In this document: in pieces, positions 53,894-63,778 of the stretch
Layout: every line of letters begins with the position of its first letter
Position numbering within the stretch: the first letter of the stretch is position 1
NCBI GenBank assembly: GCA_021776515.1
Contig: JAJFFS010000003.1
Span: 62,001 to 126,000, forward strand
Direction of reading: 5' to 3'
Source of the DNA: Robiginitomaculum sp.
GTDB taxonomy: Bacteria; Pseudomonadota; Alphaproteobacteria; Caulobacterales; Maricaulaceae
Length of the DNA: 64,000 nt
Program-made: the position numbers and the translations under genes
Notes under the pieces: generated by a model
The model's database searches: none
The model's input: the letters and a program-made list of their open reading frames with translations, nothing else
What the model was told of the DNA's origin: nothing

Positions 53894-54000
53894 CAAGGCC
53901 TGTAGCAGATATATTTTATGCTGGAATTTTCTCTGCAAAAGGGGAATAAAGGCATGCGTCACGTTACAGGATGGTTGAAACGGGGCTTGGGGGAACAAGG

Positions 54001-56202
54001 ATGAATAAATTTCTGCAATTAACTGTGTTCAGTTTTATTCTGGCTATGCTTAGTCAACCTGCCTTTGCCTGTGACTTTGATGACGAGGACGGACTTGATG
54101 TTGGTCTGGTGCTCAGTGGTGGCGGTGCCAAGGCCAGCACGCAGGTTGGTGTTTTGCAAATATTGGATGAATTGGAAATACCGGTTCATTGTATTACAGG
54201 GACCAGTATGGGCTCTGTGGTTGGGGCCTTTTATGCGGCCGGGTATTCAGCTGATGAAATCGGGGACATATTTGTTGATAATGACTGGGGTGCTATTTTT
54301 AGAGGTGAAACACCCCGGCGTGACAAGTCATTTGTTGAAAAAGAACGCGAAGAAGCCTATTTTTCTGGTAATATTGCGGGAATTGGAAAAGAGGGATTAA
54401 TCCTGCCTCGTGGTCTGTCCTCAATGCGCGGGCTGAAACATTTATACCGCGAAATTCTTTCCAATGTTTCCAAAGACGTTGATTTTGACCATTTGGGAAT
54501 ACCATTTCGCGCCATAGCAACTGATCTGCAAACCGGCGAGGTGAAAGCCTTTGCACACGGCGACCTGGTAGAAAGCATCCTGGCAAGCATGGCGGTTCCT
54601 GGTGTTTTCGCCCCCAGAGAAATTGAAGGCCAGCTTTATGTGGATGGTGGCATTTCATCGAACCTGCCCATCGAGATGGCCAAAAAAATGGGGGCAGACA
54701 TTATCATAGCTGTGGACGTCTCTGATGCACCCATAGCCCCTCAATCGAATATATCTATTGCGGGTACTGCCCTGCAAATTACCAGCATTGTTGTGTGGCG
54801 TGGTGTGCAGCGCGAACTTAGCCTCATGGGCGACAGCGACCTTCTTATTCGGCCCAACGATGTGATCAAGATAACCACAGCAGCCTACGAAAAATCCAGT
54901 AAAGGCATAGAGGCCGGGCAACTTGTTGGTCTCAGCCATCAGAATGCCTTGCTGGAGATAAAAGCAAAAGCAGCGCCGGTGCGTAGACGTATTATGCCCG
55001 CCAAATCGCTTACTGTTTCATCTGACTTAAAAATCACAAATAACACGCTGATAAAAGACAGCCTAATACGTAACCGGTTTTTGCAAGGTCATGATCCGGA
55101 TGCAAGACCAGTAAAACAAAAGCGTCGTCTGCGTAATCTGGCATCCTTTGGCGGCTTCGGCGAAGTGGATATTGCCCGCTCGAACGGGGATGCTGTCTTG
55201 ACCGTCAATGAAAACAATCTGGGGCGTAATCTCGTGCAGGTTGGATTGAATGCCACCAATGATTTTGAAGGTAGTTCAAGCTATTCTATCCTGACCAGAT
55301 TAACCCATAAGCCGTTGAGTGCTGGCGGTGGAGATTTCAGCTTGTCAGGTGAATTTGGCACCAATATTGGCCTCAGTGCCGAACTGTATCAACCGCTGGG
55401 CAAAGCAGGACGGTTTTTTATTCAGCCGGAAGTTTTTGTGAGGTGGGAACAGCGGAAAATTAACATTCTGAACATCAGGGTTGGCGATTTTCGTGCCCGA
55501 ACGTTTGGCGCACGGGGCCGGACAGGGCGAGAGCTTGGCGCATGGGGTGTTGTGGCCCTTGAAGGAAGTATCGAGAACACACGGCTTACTGAAATCGTTA
55601 GTATTTTTGATGATTTTCAAACCACCAGTGCGGATCGGGTAAATCTGGGTTTATATTTTGCCGCTGACACCCTTGATCGCAATGACTGGCCTACGTCTGG
55701 GCATCGGGTACGTGTACGGGCAAAACGCACTTATGACCTGGGGGTTAAGGATACGGACAGGGTTGATACCCTGAACGCAACCTGGCTGGCGGCATTTGAT
55801 GTCTCGGGTTTTGGTGTATTGCTTAATGGCCGATATGGTGAAACGTCCAATAAAGACGGGGTCAATAGCTCATTAGAGGTATTCTCGCTGGGTGGATTTC
55901 GTCAACTTGGCTCATTCACCGACAATTCACTTCCCGCCCGCTCATTCACTTACGGATCAGTGGAAGTTTTTCGCAGACTGACAGAGACCCGTAAGCTAGT
56001 TGATCTTCCCCTTTATGTTGGCGTTATCGGCGAGTTTGGTCGATTACCGCTTGGCTTTTTTGATATTAATGAACGCGCCAATGTGTATGTTGGATCGCTC
56101 TATGTCGGGGCTGATACTCCACTGGGGCCATTATTTCTTGGCGGCGCGTATGGGACTGGCAACACAACCCAGTTTTTCTTTAAATTCGGGCGTACATTTT
56201 AG
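54001..56202 (+). CDS. Patatin-like phospholipase fused to a BamA-like barrel (type Vd style)
   Basis: This 733-residue protein has a signal peptide (1-24, ending PAFAC), a patatin domain and an outer-membrane barrel. The patatin oxyanion loop is LSGGGAKAS (39-46), the serine S69 lies in GTSMGSVVG, and the aspartate D215 in VDGGISSNLP. After about residue 330 comes a short POTRA-like linker and a C-terminal part of beta strands with the closing aromatic motif TTQFFFKFGRTF, like bacterial surface antigen D15/BamA domains. The layout matches PlpD-type phospholipases, in which the barrel helps place the enzyme at the surface. The gene is monocistronic. Confidence 0.9.
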   Translation: MNKFLQLTVFSFILAMLSQPAFACDFDDEDGLDVGLVLSGGGAKASTQVGVLQILDELEIPVHCITGTSMGSVVGAFYAAGYSADEIGDIFVDNDWGAIFRGETPRRDKSFVEKEREEAYFSGNIAGIGKEGLILPRGLSSMRGLKHLYREILSNVSKDVDFDHLGIPFRAIATDLQTGEVKAFAHGDLVESILASMAVPGVFAPREIEGQLYVDGGISSNLPIEMAKKMGADIIIAVDVSDAPIAPQSNISIAGTALQITSIVVWRGVQRELSLMGDSDLLIRPNDVIKITTAAYEKSSKGIEAGQLVGLSHQNALLEIKAKAAPVRRRIMPAKSLTVSSDLKITNNTLIKDSLIRNRFLQGHDPDARPVKQKRRLRNLASFGGFGEVDIARSNGDAVLTVNENNLGRNLVQVGLNATNDFEGSSSYSILTRLTHKPLSAGGGDFSLSGEFGTNIGLSAELYQPLGKAGRFFIQPEVFVRWEQRKINILNIRVGDFRARTFGARGRTGRELGAWGVVALEGSIENTRLTEIVSIFDDFQTTSADRVNLGLYFAADTLDRNDWPTSGHRVRVRAKRTYDLGVKDTDRVDTLNATWLAAFDVSGFGVLLNGRYGETSNKDGVNSSLEVFSLGGFRQLGSFTDNSLPARSFTYGSVEVFRRLTETRKLVDLPLYVGVIGEFGRLPLGFFDINERANVYVGSLYVGADTPLGPLFLGGAYGTGNTTQFFFKFGRTF

Positions 56203-56301
56203 GGGCTTGCCTCTTCTGATGAGTTACCTCATGTCAGATAGAATACTAATTCCACCAAGGTAACCACCAGTAATTAAACACCTTCGTCAGAGTGAGTATC
56301 T

Positions 56302-57240
56302 TTAAGAAGGTACTGTACCCGAAAACACCCAGTATAGCCGTACCCCGGCAGGTAACATCAGCACGCCAAGCAAAGATGGAAAGACAAACAGGATCAGCGG
56401 CACAACCAGTTTAGCTGGCAGCGATAGTGCTTTTTCCTCGGCATATAACATCCGCTTATCGCGCATATCATCAGCGAAAACCCGCAAAGTGGCACTGAGG
56501 CTGGTGCCCATTTCCTCGGATTGACGCAACATGGTAGCAAAGGCGCGGGCCTCGTCCATACCAAGGCGATCAGCAAACCCGGACAAGGCTTCTATGCGCG
56601 AACGGCCAGCACGCAGCTCAAGGCTCATAATGCCCAAATGGATATTGAGATTGGGATAGCGCCGACCGATCTCCTCGGAGACACGTCCGATCCCGGCATC
56701 AAGGCTAAGCCCTGCCTGCACACAGGCCACCAGTAAATCCATCATATCCGGAAAACCGTTACGATATTCCTGTTGCACAATGCCCTGCTTACGATCCAGC
56801 CATAGCCCGGGGGCAATATTGGCAATCAGAACAATCATAATCGCGGCCGGTAAGGGTCCTGAAATTGGTAAGCTGTCTCCGATCACAGGCCAAAGTGCCA
56901 TTAATACCGCCAGCGCAGCAACAAGAAAAATTAAACGAGCACCATAATACCAATAAGGTGCACTTTTAGAAATATAACCCGCATGGATCAGGCGCATCCG
57001 AATGGCGGAATTGGCTTTCTCTCCTTTGGGAGAGATCAATTGCCCCAATTCCTGGACCCAGGATAAGCGCTGGGATTTGCTCTTGCTACTGGTCCTTCCG
57101 GATCCGGGACTGGTAAGTCTGTCTGCAAGGCGTGCGCGTTTGTTGGTAAAATTTTGTGCGCCAACCATCAGTATGGGACCCAGCATTGCCCCAACAACAA
57201 GAAGGCCCAGTGTGAACGGATCTATAAAGAGAACTTCCAT
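56302..57240 (-). CDS. tadC: Tad pilus inner-membrane protein TadC
   Basis: This 312-residue GspF-type membrane protein is one of the two platform proteins of the Tad/Flp pilus. It has membrane helices near the start (PFTLGLLVVGAMLGPIL), a pair near 90-140 and a final pair (SLPAKLVVPLILFVFPSLLG). The cytoplasmic part holds MMDLLVACVQAGLSLDAGIGRV and the EMGTSLSATLRVFADDMRDKR motif, the usual T2SF region. It begins 3 bases after tadB. It is the last gene of the cluster; TadD does not follow. Confidence 0.92.
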   Translation of the reverse strand: MEVLFIDPFTLGLLVVGAMLGPILMVGAQNFTNKRARLADRLTSPGSGRTSSKSKSQRLSWVQELGQLISPKGEKANSAIRMRLIHAGYISKSAPYWYYGARLIFLVAALAVLMALWPVIGDSLPISGPLPAAIMIVLIANIAPGLWLDRKQGIVQQEYRNGFPDMMDLLVACVQAGLSLDAGIGRVSEEIGRRYPNLNIHLGIMSLELRAGRSRIEALSGFADRLGMDEARAFATMLRQSEEMGTSLSATLRVFADDMRDKRMLYAEEKALSLPAKLVVPLILFVFPSLLGVLMLPAGVRLYWVFSGTVPS

Positions 57241-57243
57241 CGT

Positions 57244-58194
57244 CTATACCTTGAAATTTATCATTTTACGCATGACCAGATTACCCAGCACCATCCATGT
57301 CAAAAGCCCGGCAAGGCCGATATGGATGGCACGTTCGTGAATAACATCGCCATAAAAGTCTGGTGACATAACCTGCAAAACACCTGCGACAATAAAAGGT
57401 GCCGAAGTCAGGATCATTGCAGAGGCACGGCCTTCTGAGGATGCTGCATTGATCTTCAGGCGCATTTTCTGACGTTCGCGTACGGTTCCCGCAATAACCG
57501 AGAGTAACTCGGCCAGGTTGCCGCCTGTGCGTTCCTGAAGCCGTACCGTGGCGGCAAACAAGTCAATATCCGGATTGGCAACACGCTCGGACAATCTACC
57601 CACAGCCTGGGAAAGCGAAGACCCATAGGAAATTTCGTAAGAGACAATGCCAAATTCAGAACCAATGGGGTCGGGCATCTCCCGGCCCACCAGTGCAACG
57701 GCACTTGGTACCGGGTGCCCGGCTGATAATGAACGAACGATAATTTCCAGTGCATTGGTAAGTTGTGCACCCAGCTTCTTGGACCGCTTTGCAGCGCGCC
57801 GTTTCAAATAAAAAACGGGCAGGATAACGCCGGTAAAAAGGCTGGCCAGAATTGTCATGATAACATTATGAGTCAGCAAAAATGTCCCAATAGCACCAAT
57901 GAGAAACAACGCTGCCCCTACAATAGACCATTCCATAAGCCGAAAGGACAAACCGGAACGTGTGACCAATTGATTGAACCAGCGAAAAGCCATGGCAAAG
58001 TCGCCACTCTCTGTGAGGCCACGGGATTTACGCATGATTTTAAGCGCTTCACTACCCGACCCTGTTTGAGCTTCCACGCGAAGACGCTGATTGACCACAT
58101 GGCCGCTTCGCGCCGTACTTACAAGACCGAAAATCGCTTGCACAGCCAGAAACCCGGACCCAAAGATCAAGACGTAGATAATCTCCGTAGGCAT
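57244..58194 (-). CDS. tadB: Tad pilus inner-membrane protein TadB
   Basis: This 316-residue platform protein pairs with TadC. It starts with a hydrophobic segment (IIYVLIFGSGFLAVQAIFGLV), has two helices in the middle (AALFLIGAIGTFLL, MTILASLFTGVILPVF) and the T2SF domain with LTNALEIIVRSLSAGHPVPSAV and RTGGNLAELLSVIAGTVRERQKMR. A final hydrophobic pair closes it. It shares one base with the cpaF stop. Confidence 0.92.
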   Translation of the reverse strand: MPTEIIYVLIFGSGFLAVQAIFGLVSTARSGHVVNQRLRVEAQTGSGSEALKIMRKSRGLTESGDFAMAFRWFNQLVTRSGLSFRLMEWSIVGAALFLIGAIGTFLLTHNVIMTILASLFTGVILPVFYLKRRAAKRSKKLGAQLTNALEIIVRSLSAGHPVPSAVALVGREMPDPIGSEFGIVSYEISYGSSLSQAVGRLSERVANPDIDLFAATVRLQERTGGNLAELLSVIAGTVRERQKMRLKINAASSEGRASAMILTSAPFIVAGVLQVMSPDFYGDVIHERAIHIGLAGLLTWMVLGNLVMRKMINFKV

Positions 58195-59639
58195 CAGGCT
58201 TGCTCCCGGTTTAAATCACGCGATGGGTCAAACCAGCCCGTATCAAAATGTAGACCCCGAGTGATCATTTCATCCAGGCATTTGGGACGCAAACCACTGG
58301 CCCGGTGCTCGCCCAGAACTTCGCCATCAGGGCCGGTGCCGGTGCGCTCAAAATGAAAAATTTCCTGCATCTGGATGACATTGCCTTCCATGCCGGTCAC
58401 CTCAGCAACGGAGACCACTTTGCGCTGTCCATCAGCCAGACGGGTTGCCTGAACAATCAGGCCGATGGCTGAGGCAATCTGTCCGCGCACCGCTTCCTCG
58501 GTCACATTCAGCCCCCCCATGGCCACCATTTGCTCCAGCCGGGTAATCGCATCACGGGGTGTGTTGGCGTGAATAGTCGCCATCGAGCCTTCATGGCCTG
58601 TATTCATGGCTTGCAGCATATCAAAGGCTTCTTCGCCGCGCACCTCACCCAGGATGACCCGGTCAGGGCGCATACGCAGAGCATTTTTAACGCATTCGCG
58701 CTGTTTAATCTCGCCATTACCCTCTACATTAGGCGGGCGGGTTTCCATGCGAGCAACGTGGGGTTGCTGCAATTGCAATTCGGCGGCGTCTTCAATAGTA
58801 ATCAGGCGTTCGCCATGACTGATAGACGAAGAAAGGGCGTTGAGCAGCGTGGTTTTACCCGAACCCGTACCCCCTGAAATAACCGTAGTAACCCGTGCCT
58901 CTACGGCGCCATTCAGAAATTCGGCAACACAGGTCGGCATGGCCCCGAATGCCACCAGTTTATCGATCGTTAAGGGCTGTTTGGAAAATTTGCGAATAGA
59001 GACCAATGGCCCATCAACGGCGATGGGGGCAATGGCTGCATTAAAGCGTGAACCATCTGGTAGACGCGCATCAACCATAGGGTGCGATTCATCCACCCGG
59101 CGCCCGACTTGCGCAACAATGCGATTGATGATCCGCAACAGGTGATCATCATCAGCAAAAGTTACCGGCGCCAGCTCCAGTTCGCCACCTCGTTCAATAT
59201 AAACCTGTTGCGGGCCGTTAATAAGAATGTCGCAAATACTGTCGTCCTGCAATAATGGCTCAATCGGCCCCAGTCCGGTCATTTCATCAAATACCGCATT
59301 GGCAAAGGCCACGACTTCAGCGGCATTCATCGTCAGACGTTCTTCGCGGACAATTTCCGTAACCAAAGCGTGGACCTGTCTGCGCAAAGCCTTGTCGTCA
59401 AGTTTATCAAGATCGCTTAGATCAATTTCGTCGATAAGTTTGCTATGGATACGTAATTTTGCGCCCAGAAGATCATCCTGAACGCCGCGTATTTTTTTTG
59501 CGGGTTCTGCTTCACCCTTTGGCGGCTTTGTTGCGCTAACAGCTGGCGGGGCAACAGAAGGTGCGGCAGCATTATCAACACACAGCTTGATTTGATCATC
59601 ATTGGGCACCTTTTGGTGCCGTGTAAACCGCCCGATCAT
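58194..59639 (-). CDS. cpaF: Tad pilus ATPase CpaF/TadA
   Basis: CpaF (481 residues) is the secretion ATPase that drives Flp pilus extension and retraction. The N-terminal part (1-60) is variable. The ATPase core has the Walker [17 protein letters not shown], the aspartate box [19 protein letters not shown], the Walker [22 protein letters not shown] and the histidine box [20 protein letters not shown]. The start overlaps the cpaE stop by 4 bases. Confidence 0.96.
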   Translation of the reverse strand: MIGRFTRHQKVPNDDQIKLCVDNAAAPSVAPPAVSATKPPKGEAEPAKKIRGVQDDLLGAKLRIHSKLIDEIDLSDLDKLDDKALRRQVHALVTEIVREERLTMNAAEVVAFANAVFDEMTGLGPIEPLLQDDSICDILINGPQQVYIERGGELELAPVTFADDDHLLRIINRIVAQVGRRVDESHPMVDARLPDGSRFNAAIAPIAVDGPLVSIRKFSKQPLTIDKLVAFGAMPTCVAEFLNGAVEARVTTVISGGTGSGKTTLLNALSSSISHGERLITIEDAAELQLQQPHVARMETRPPNVEGNGEIKQRECVKNALRMRPDRVILGEVRGEEAFDMLQAMNTGHEGSMATIHANTPRDAITRLEQMVAMGGLNVTEEAVRGQIASAIGLIVQATRLADGQRKVVSVAEVTGMEGNVIQMQEIFHFERTGTGPDGEVLGEHRASGLRPKCLDEMITRGLHFDTGWFDPSRDLNREQA

Positions 59640-60847
59640 GATGCTAACCTCATGTTTGCAGGCACTTCATTGCCTGGCATTTTAGTCTCCAGCGCGCGGA
59701 TAAGCGTCTGAACATCTTTGGAAATACGGTTTTTGGCACTGGCCTGACCAACAGGCAGTCCATAATTTACAGCTTGTGCGGCTCCATCCCAGTCTGAACT
59801 GATAGAACCTGAAGCGTTTCTACCCAATGCTTTTTGTGCATCTGCTAAGGATATTGAATGTCCGAATACACGTTTCGCCATGCGATTGAGTACAAGATGA
59901 AGGTTGTCAGCGCCGCCCTGAGTTTCATTTTCAATGTTCAAAACCAGATCGCGAGCTGCGTGTAATGCTGGTACAGTCAGCTCTGATACAATAACCAGAG
60001 CATCAGAGCCAGCAACAACGTCCAGTGTCCAATCTTGCCTCCAGCGGGAAATATCGATGACCACGTGGTCGTAAACATTACAACACACATCCAATAAACG
60101 CCCTATAGTTTGTGGTGTAATCCGTTGAAACCCCAATGGGTTACGTGCCGAAACCAATACATCAAACCCACTGCTATGAGGTGAAGCAAAAGCATCAATA
60201 AGGGCTTCGTCAATACGCTCAGGGTCTGCAGAAACTTCATCCAGCCGCAAATTAGCCGGTACATCAAGATAGGCAGAACAGGCCCCATCGGTAAAGTTTA
60301 GATCAACCAGCGCAACTTTTTGTTCAATTTTTCCCGCATTCTGGAGCTGGTAGGCAGTTTCAATAGCAAGGGTTGTTGCCCCGGCGCCGCCCACGGCCGA
60401 CATAAATGACCAACAACGCGCCGTATTTGATACTGGCGCAGTATTCTTGCTCATAGTGGACGCAATCAGGGTGAGCAAGTTGCTGCGGCTAAAAGGCAAG
60501 GGGACCACATTGGAATTACGCAATGCCAGAAGTGCTTGAACGGCGCCAATTGACAATAGTTCGCCAATGACCAACACCGGCGTATCTGGCGATTGGCTCG
60601 CAATCTCATGCAACCAGGCGGCCAGCCGGTCTTGGTCTCTGGATGGGGGCTCCAGAAGAACAATATCCGGCTGGTGCTCTGCCTGCCTTGGCAAACTGGT
60701 ACACTGGGAGGCATCATGAATTTCAAGGGAAAATTTTGCTTCGCCCTGAAGAGTAGATTGCACAGCTGCAGATGACGGGCCGAGCACGGCCATAACGCGG
60801 GTCGTGTGCCCAGGTCGGTTGATCACTATGTTGTTATAGTTAGACAT
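59636..60847 (-). CDS. cpaE: Tad pilus localisation ATPase CpaE/TadZ
   Basis: CpaE (403 residues) is a ParA/MinD-type ATPase with a receiver-like N-domain; it places the pilus machine at the pole. The N-domain (about 15-130) lacks a clear phosphorylation site. The deviant Walker A is AVGGAGATTLAIETAYQL (about residue 150), followed by KVALVDLNFTDGACSAYLD and VVIDISRWRQDWT. It begins 9 bases after the short lipoprotein gene and overlaps cpaF by 4 bases. Confidence 0.93.
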   Translation of the reverse strand: MSNYNNIVINRPGHTTRVMAVLGPSSAAVQSTLQGEAKFSLEIHDASQCTSLPRQAEHQPDIVLLEPPSRDQDRLAAWLHEIASQSPDTPVLVIGELLSIGAVQALLALRNSNVVPLPFSRSNLLTLIASTMSKNTAPVSNTARCWSFMSAVGGAGATTLAIETAYQLQNAGKIEQKVALVDLNFTDGACSAYLDVPANLRLDEVSADPERIDEALIDAFASPHSSGFDVLVSARNPLGFQRITPQTIGRLLDVCCNVYDHVVIDISRWRQDWTLDVVAGSDALVIVSELTVPALHAARDLVLNIENETQGGADNLHLVLNRMAKRVFGHSISLADAQKALGRNASGSISSDWDGAAQAVNYGLPVGQASAKNRISKDVQTLIRALETKMPGNEVPANMRLAS

Positions 60848-60856
60848 TGGCCTATC

Positions 60857-61099
60857 CTAATCGTCCGTAACGTCGTCGGTGGTGTGCATTTTCACCGGCT
60901 TTTCGCTATCATTTTCATTGTACCGGCTGATGGCCAGCGCCATACGTTCTGTCGACACTGGAAGTTCATCACTGGCATTGCGGTGGGCCAGAATATTAGC
61001 GCTGGCAGCTGAGTTGAACGCGCGGTCAGTTGATGTACTGGTACAGGCGCTTAACAATAATGCGGCAAATCCGGTTCCTATATAATGGGCAGGTTTCAT
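60857..61099 (-). CDS. Short CpaD-like pilus lipoprotein
   Basis: This 80-residue lipoprotein has a signal ending in the lipobox LLLSACTS. It stands where cpaD, coding for a lipoprotein of about 200 residues, is found in other alphaproteobacterial cpa clusters. The remaining part (NSAASANILAHRNASDELPVS, then ERMALAISRYNEND) can be matched by eye to the C-terminal end of CpaD, where an ANL motif is followed by a tyrosine-ended helix. So it may be a reduced CpaD. It overlaps cpaC by 4 bases. A distinct lipoprotein is the alternative. Confidence 0.75.
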   Translation of the reverse strand: MKPAHYIGTGFAALLLSACTSTSTDRAFNSAASANILAHRNASDELPVSTERMALAISRYNENDSEKPVKMHTTDDVTDD

Positions 61100-62484
61100 G
61101 TTTTTATCTCCTCATTGCTTGCCAATACGCGCGGAAAGGCGCGGGCAGTTTTTTCAGTGTTTGGAATGCTGTCTTTGGCGCGTTCATTTTTTTCACTGAC
61201 CTTGCCTTGCAAAAACAGTTCTGCGTCATTGGGTTCGCGTGTTTTTGCCAAAGGTGTGGTCAGGGTTTCGATGTCATCAACCGGTGCAACCAGATGTGGT
61301 GTAATCAGGATAACCAGTTCAGTTTCATTGCGTTGAAAGCGGCTTGAACGGAACAACGAACCCAATATCGGGATGTCACCAACCCAGGGTGTTTGCCGTG
61401 CCATATTGGTATAGGCGGATTGATATAATCCGGCGATGGCAAAGCTTTGTCCATCCCGCAATTCCACGGTTGTGTCAGCACGCCGCACAGTCAGTGACGG
61501 GATTTCAACACCTTTGATACGAATAGCATTACGCTGATCAAGCTGGCTAACTTCGGGAATGACTTTCAAGTTTATCACGCCGCCCGTCAATACCGTGGGG
61601 GTAAAGGCCAAACCGATGCCAAACTGGCGAAATTCAATACTGATATTATCATCGCGGTTGGCAACCGGGAAAGGAAATTCGCCGCCGGCCAGAAAGCTGG
61701 CGGTATCGCCAGAAAGTGCGATCAAGTTAGGTTGGGCAAGGGTGCGTACTACGCCCTTTTCTTCGAGCGCGTTGATAAATCCATCTACACTGGTGCCATC
61801 AAAATTGGTTCTCACCGCACCGGAGGTGTTGGAAGCCAAGCCACCGATCAAGGTCGCACTGGTAGAGAAAGAAAACTTCCCTGCCTTTTGTATTAAAGAG
61901 CCTAGCCCCAGTTCCTTGATCGCGGTCCGTGAAGCCTCGACAAAGCGAACTTCCAGTAGCACCTGCTGCTTGCCGGCAATGGCAATGCCATTGGTAACGG
62001 CCTCAGGCGCATAACGCTCAGCCAGCTCACGGGCCCGAGAGGCCGCCGGAGCACTGGAAGCACTGCCGGAAAGGTATATGCCAAACGCCGCAGCATGGGC
62101 CTTGATTTTTTCGCCAGGTAAAACCAGCGCAAGGTCACGTTGCAGGCTGTCTATGTCATGGCCAACTCGCACTTCGACTATATCAACCAGACGGCGCTGT
62201 TTATTATACAGCAGCAAATTAGTGGCACCTATGGATTTGCCCTGCAAATAAAACGTGTGATCTGTCATGGGCGACACATCGGCAATGTCGGGGTGAGAAA
62301 CAACGATACTGGCAAAACCGGTATTCGTTCTCATCACCGAGGATTTAGCCACAGGTACCGAGATGAAAGAATCGCCGTAACTACCGACTTTCACTGCCTG
62401 CACTTCTGCCAGAGATGGCGTGACACAGAACAGGGAACATCCCAGTACAACTGTCGCAAATTTTATAAATTTCGAGAACTTCAT
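61096..62484 (-). CDS. cpaC: Tad pilus secretin CpaC/RcpA
   Basis: CpaC (462 residues) forms the outer-membrane channel of the Tad pilus. A signal peptide (ending TPSLAE) is followed by the pilus-secretin N-domain with SVMRTNTGFASIVVSHPDIADVSPM and the BON-like part. The secretin core has VLLEVRFVEASRTAIKELG, RTLAQPNLIALSGDTASFLAGGEFP and the closing DIPILGSLFRSSRFQRNETELVILITPHLV. It overlaps both neighbours by 4 bases. Confidence 0.95.
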   Translation of the reverse strand: MKFSKFIKFATVVLGCSLFCVTPSLAEVQAVKVGSYGDSFISVPVAKSSVMRTNTGFASIVVSHPDIADVSPMTDHTFYLQGKSIGATNLLLYNKQRRLVDIVEVRVGHDIDSLQRDLALVLPGEKIKAHAAAFGIYLSGSASSAPAASRARELAERYAPEAVTNGIAIAGKQQVLLEVRFVEASRTAIKELGLGSLIQKAGKFSFSTSATLIGGLASNTSGAVRTNFDGTSVDGFINALEEKGVVRTLAQPNLIALSGDTASFLAGGEFPFPVANRDDNISIEFRQFGIGLAFTPTVLTGGVINLKVIPEVSQLDQRNAIRIKGVEIPSLTVRRADTTVELRDGQSFAIAGLYQSAYTNMARQTPWVGDIPILGSLFRSSRFQRNETELVILITPHLVAPVDDIETLTTPLAKTREPNDAELFLQGKVSEKNERAKDSIPNTEKTARAFPRVLASNEEIKT

Positions 62485-63425
62485 GGCTGTATTCCCCCTT
62501 CTAGTTCATTAGTGACACTGGCAAATATTTTTGCTTTTCCAGTGTCTTTTTTTTGTGTTTCATTTGTCACCAGAACGCTGACCATTTCGCGTGCTTCAGG
62601 GCGGATAACCACCACTTGCGATGTTCTTTGGCGAACTTTGGTGTATTGAGAGCGTTGTCTTCGGCTTGACCTTACAGGGGACACAGCCTTGAGATCTGCA
62701 ACGGTTACCTGACGTGTTTGCGCCGCGGTTTCAGACCCGGCCCGACGTAAGGTCAAGCTCAAATCCCCAAGGCCCGCCGCCAATGCCAGGCGTTGCGCAT
62801 CGCGGGCGCTTACCTCTATGGTGACTGTCTTGGCAACTTTGGTTTTTTCTGATGCAGCATCCGCGTTCTGGTCTACGCCCAGAACCCGCACATTTTGCAC
62901 AATCAGATCAGATACGGTTTTATCGTTTTTGCGTGTTCTCCCCCCCAGGGTACGCACCAGAAGCACATCCACGGTATCACCAGGCAGAACAAAACCGCCC
63001 ACCCCGGTAGTTTGATTGGTGCGGATGGCAAAGGCACGCATATTAACGCCAATTTGTAATGACAAGGACTGACGCTGCCCCTCCCCGGACACCTTAAAAG
63101 CCAGTACCGGCTCATTCATGGCCATACGAACCAGTGCTGAACGCCAGGTCTTGTTGTTTTCGGCAAAAGGTTCAAGCGAGGAAAATGTATCTTTTGGTAC
63201 AGCGTCTTTGGGCCATTGTACCAGTTTAAGGTGGCCGGTTTTTAGCGCATCACCAAAAGCAATTTCTTGCGCTGCGACCACGATAGGAACGGTTTCCACA
63301 ATCGGGGCTTCAATGTGCGCCTTCTCTGGCGTTGCAGAATTACTAATCATCCCGCGAACAAGAAATACAGCTAAAATCCCTAGTACTGCCGAGGCGGCAA
63401 TACTCATTATTGTCATGAAACGCAT
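62481..63425 (-). CDS. cpaB: Tad pilus assembly protein CpaB/RcpC
   Basis: CpaB (314 residues) is a periplasmic, membrane-anchored partner of the secretin. It begins with a membrane helix (MTIMSIAASAVLGILAVFLVRG). An SAF domain follows (VVAAQEIAFGDALKTGHLKLVQWP) and then the RcpC core, with AFAIRTNQTTGVGGFVLPGDTVDVLLVRT and ISARDAQRLALAAGLGDLSLTLR-type sequence. The ATG at 63425 has GGGGG about 8 bases before it; another ATG stands 12 bases upstream. It is the first gene of the cluster in view. Confidence 0.93.
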   Translation of the reverse strand: MRFMTIMSIAASAVLGILAVFLVRGMISNSATPEKAHIEAPIVETVPIVVAAQEIAFGDALKTGHLKLVQWPKDAVPKDTFSSLEPFAENNKTWRSALVRMAMNEPVLAFKVSGEGQRQSLSLQIGVNMRAFAIRTNQTTGVGGFVLPGDTVDVLLVRTLGGRTRKNDKTVSDLIVQNVRVLGVDQNADAASEKTKVAKTVTIEVSARDAQRLALAAGLGDLSLTLRRAGSETAAQTRQVTVADLKAVSPVRSSRRQRSQYTKVRQRTSQVVVIRPEAREMVSVLVTNETQKKDTGKAKIFASVTNELEGGIQP

Positions 63426-63778
63426 ATAAACCCCCATTTACTTATCAACTCACCGATTGTGAGAATGAATTATTTGGGTGTTATACATGGATAGGTTTCA
63501 AGAACTGATAATACCTATTATTGTATTTCTATTATAATTTATATGCTTTTAATTTAATTACTTTTCTAAATAATTACAAATATTCATGTTAAAAAAAAGG
63601 ATTTCTTAGGGATAAACCTGAGCACCATCAGGCTACTCATAAATGATGCCGTTAGCTCTCTATGGGTATTCCCCCCCTTCCGCCTCAGCGAGAAGGATGG
63701 AATGAGGGGATTGTGACCTTTAACTATCCACTTACTTGTCATCCCGGACTTGATCCGGGATCCAGTTGTGGTCATACT
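63426..63778. other. A+T-rich region before cpaB
   Basis: This gap of about 350 bases has no gene. The part 63500-63600 is very rich in A and T (runs such as TTTAATTTAATTAC and TTAAAAAAAAGG) and is the likely promoter region of the cpa cluster. A -10-like TATAAT occurs in the strand facing away from cpaB as well as related words on the other, so no one promoter can be named. The part 63700-63778 carries the dispersed repeat listed separately. No flp pilin gene is in the gap. Confidence 0.5.
63738..63766. repeat. Dispersed palindromic repeat, single copy
   Basis: GTCATCCCGGACTTGATCCG, ending GGATCCAGT, forms an inner palindrome (TCCCGGA / TCCGGGA). Its ends GTCAT and ATCCAGT are shared with the repeat at 38529-38556, while the centre differs. 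It lies between cpaB and the tail-collar gene, near the 3' end of the latter. Confidence 0.8.

Noticed and set aside
63667-63695. CCTTC-N11-GAAGG stem in the region before cpaB
   Set aside because: The stem is too short and no second copy was seen, so it was not called as a repeat or terminator.
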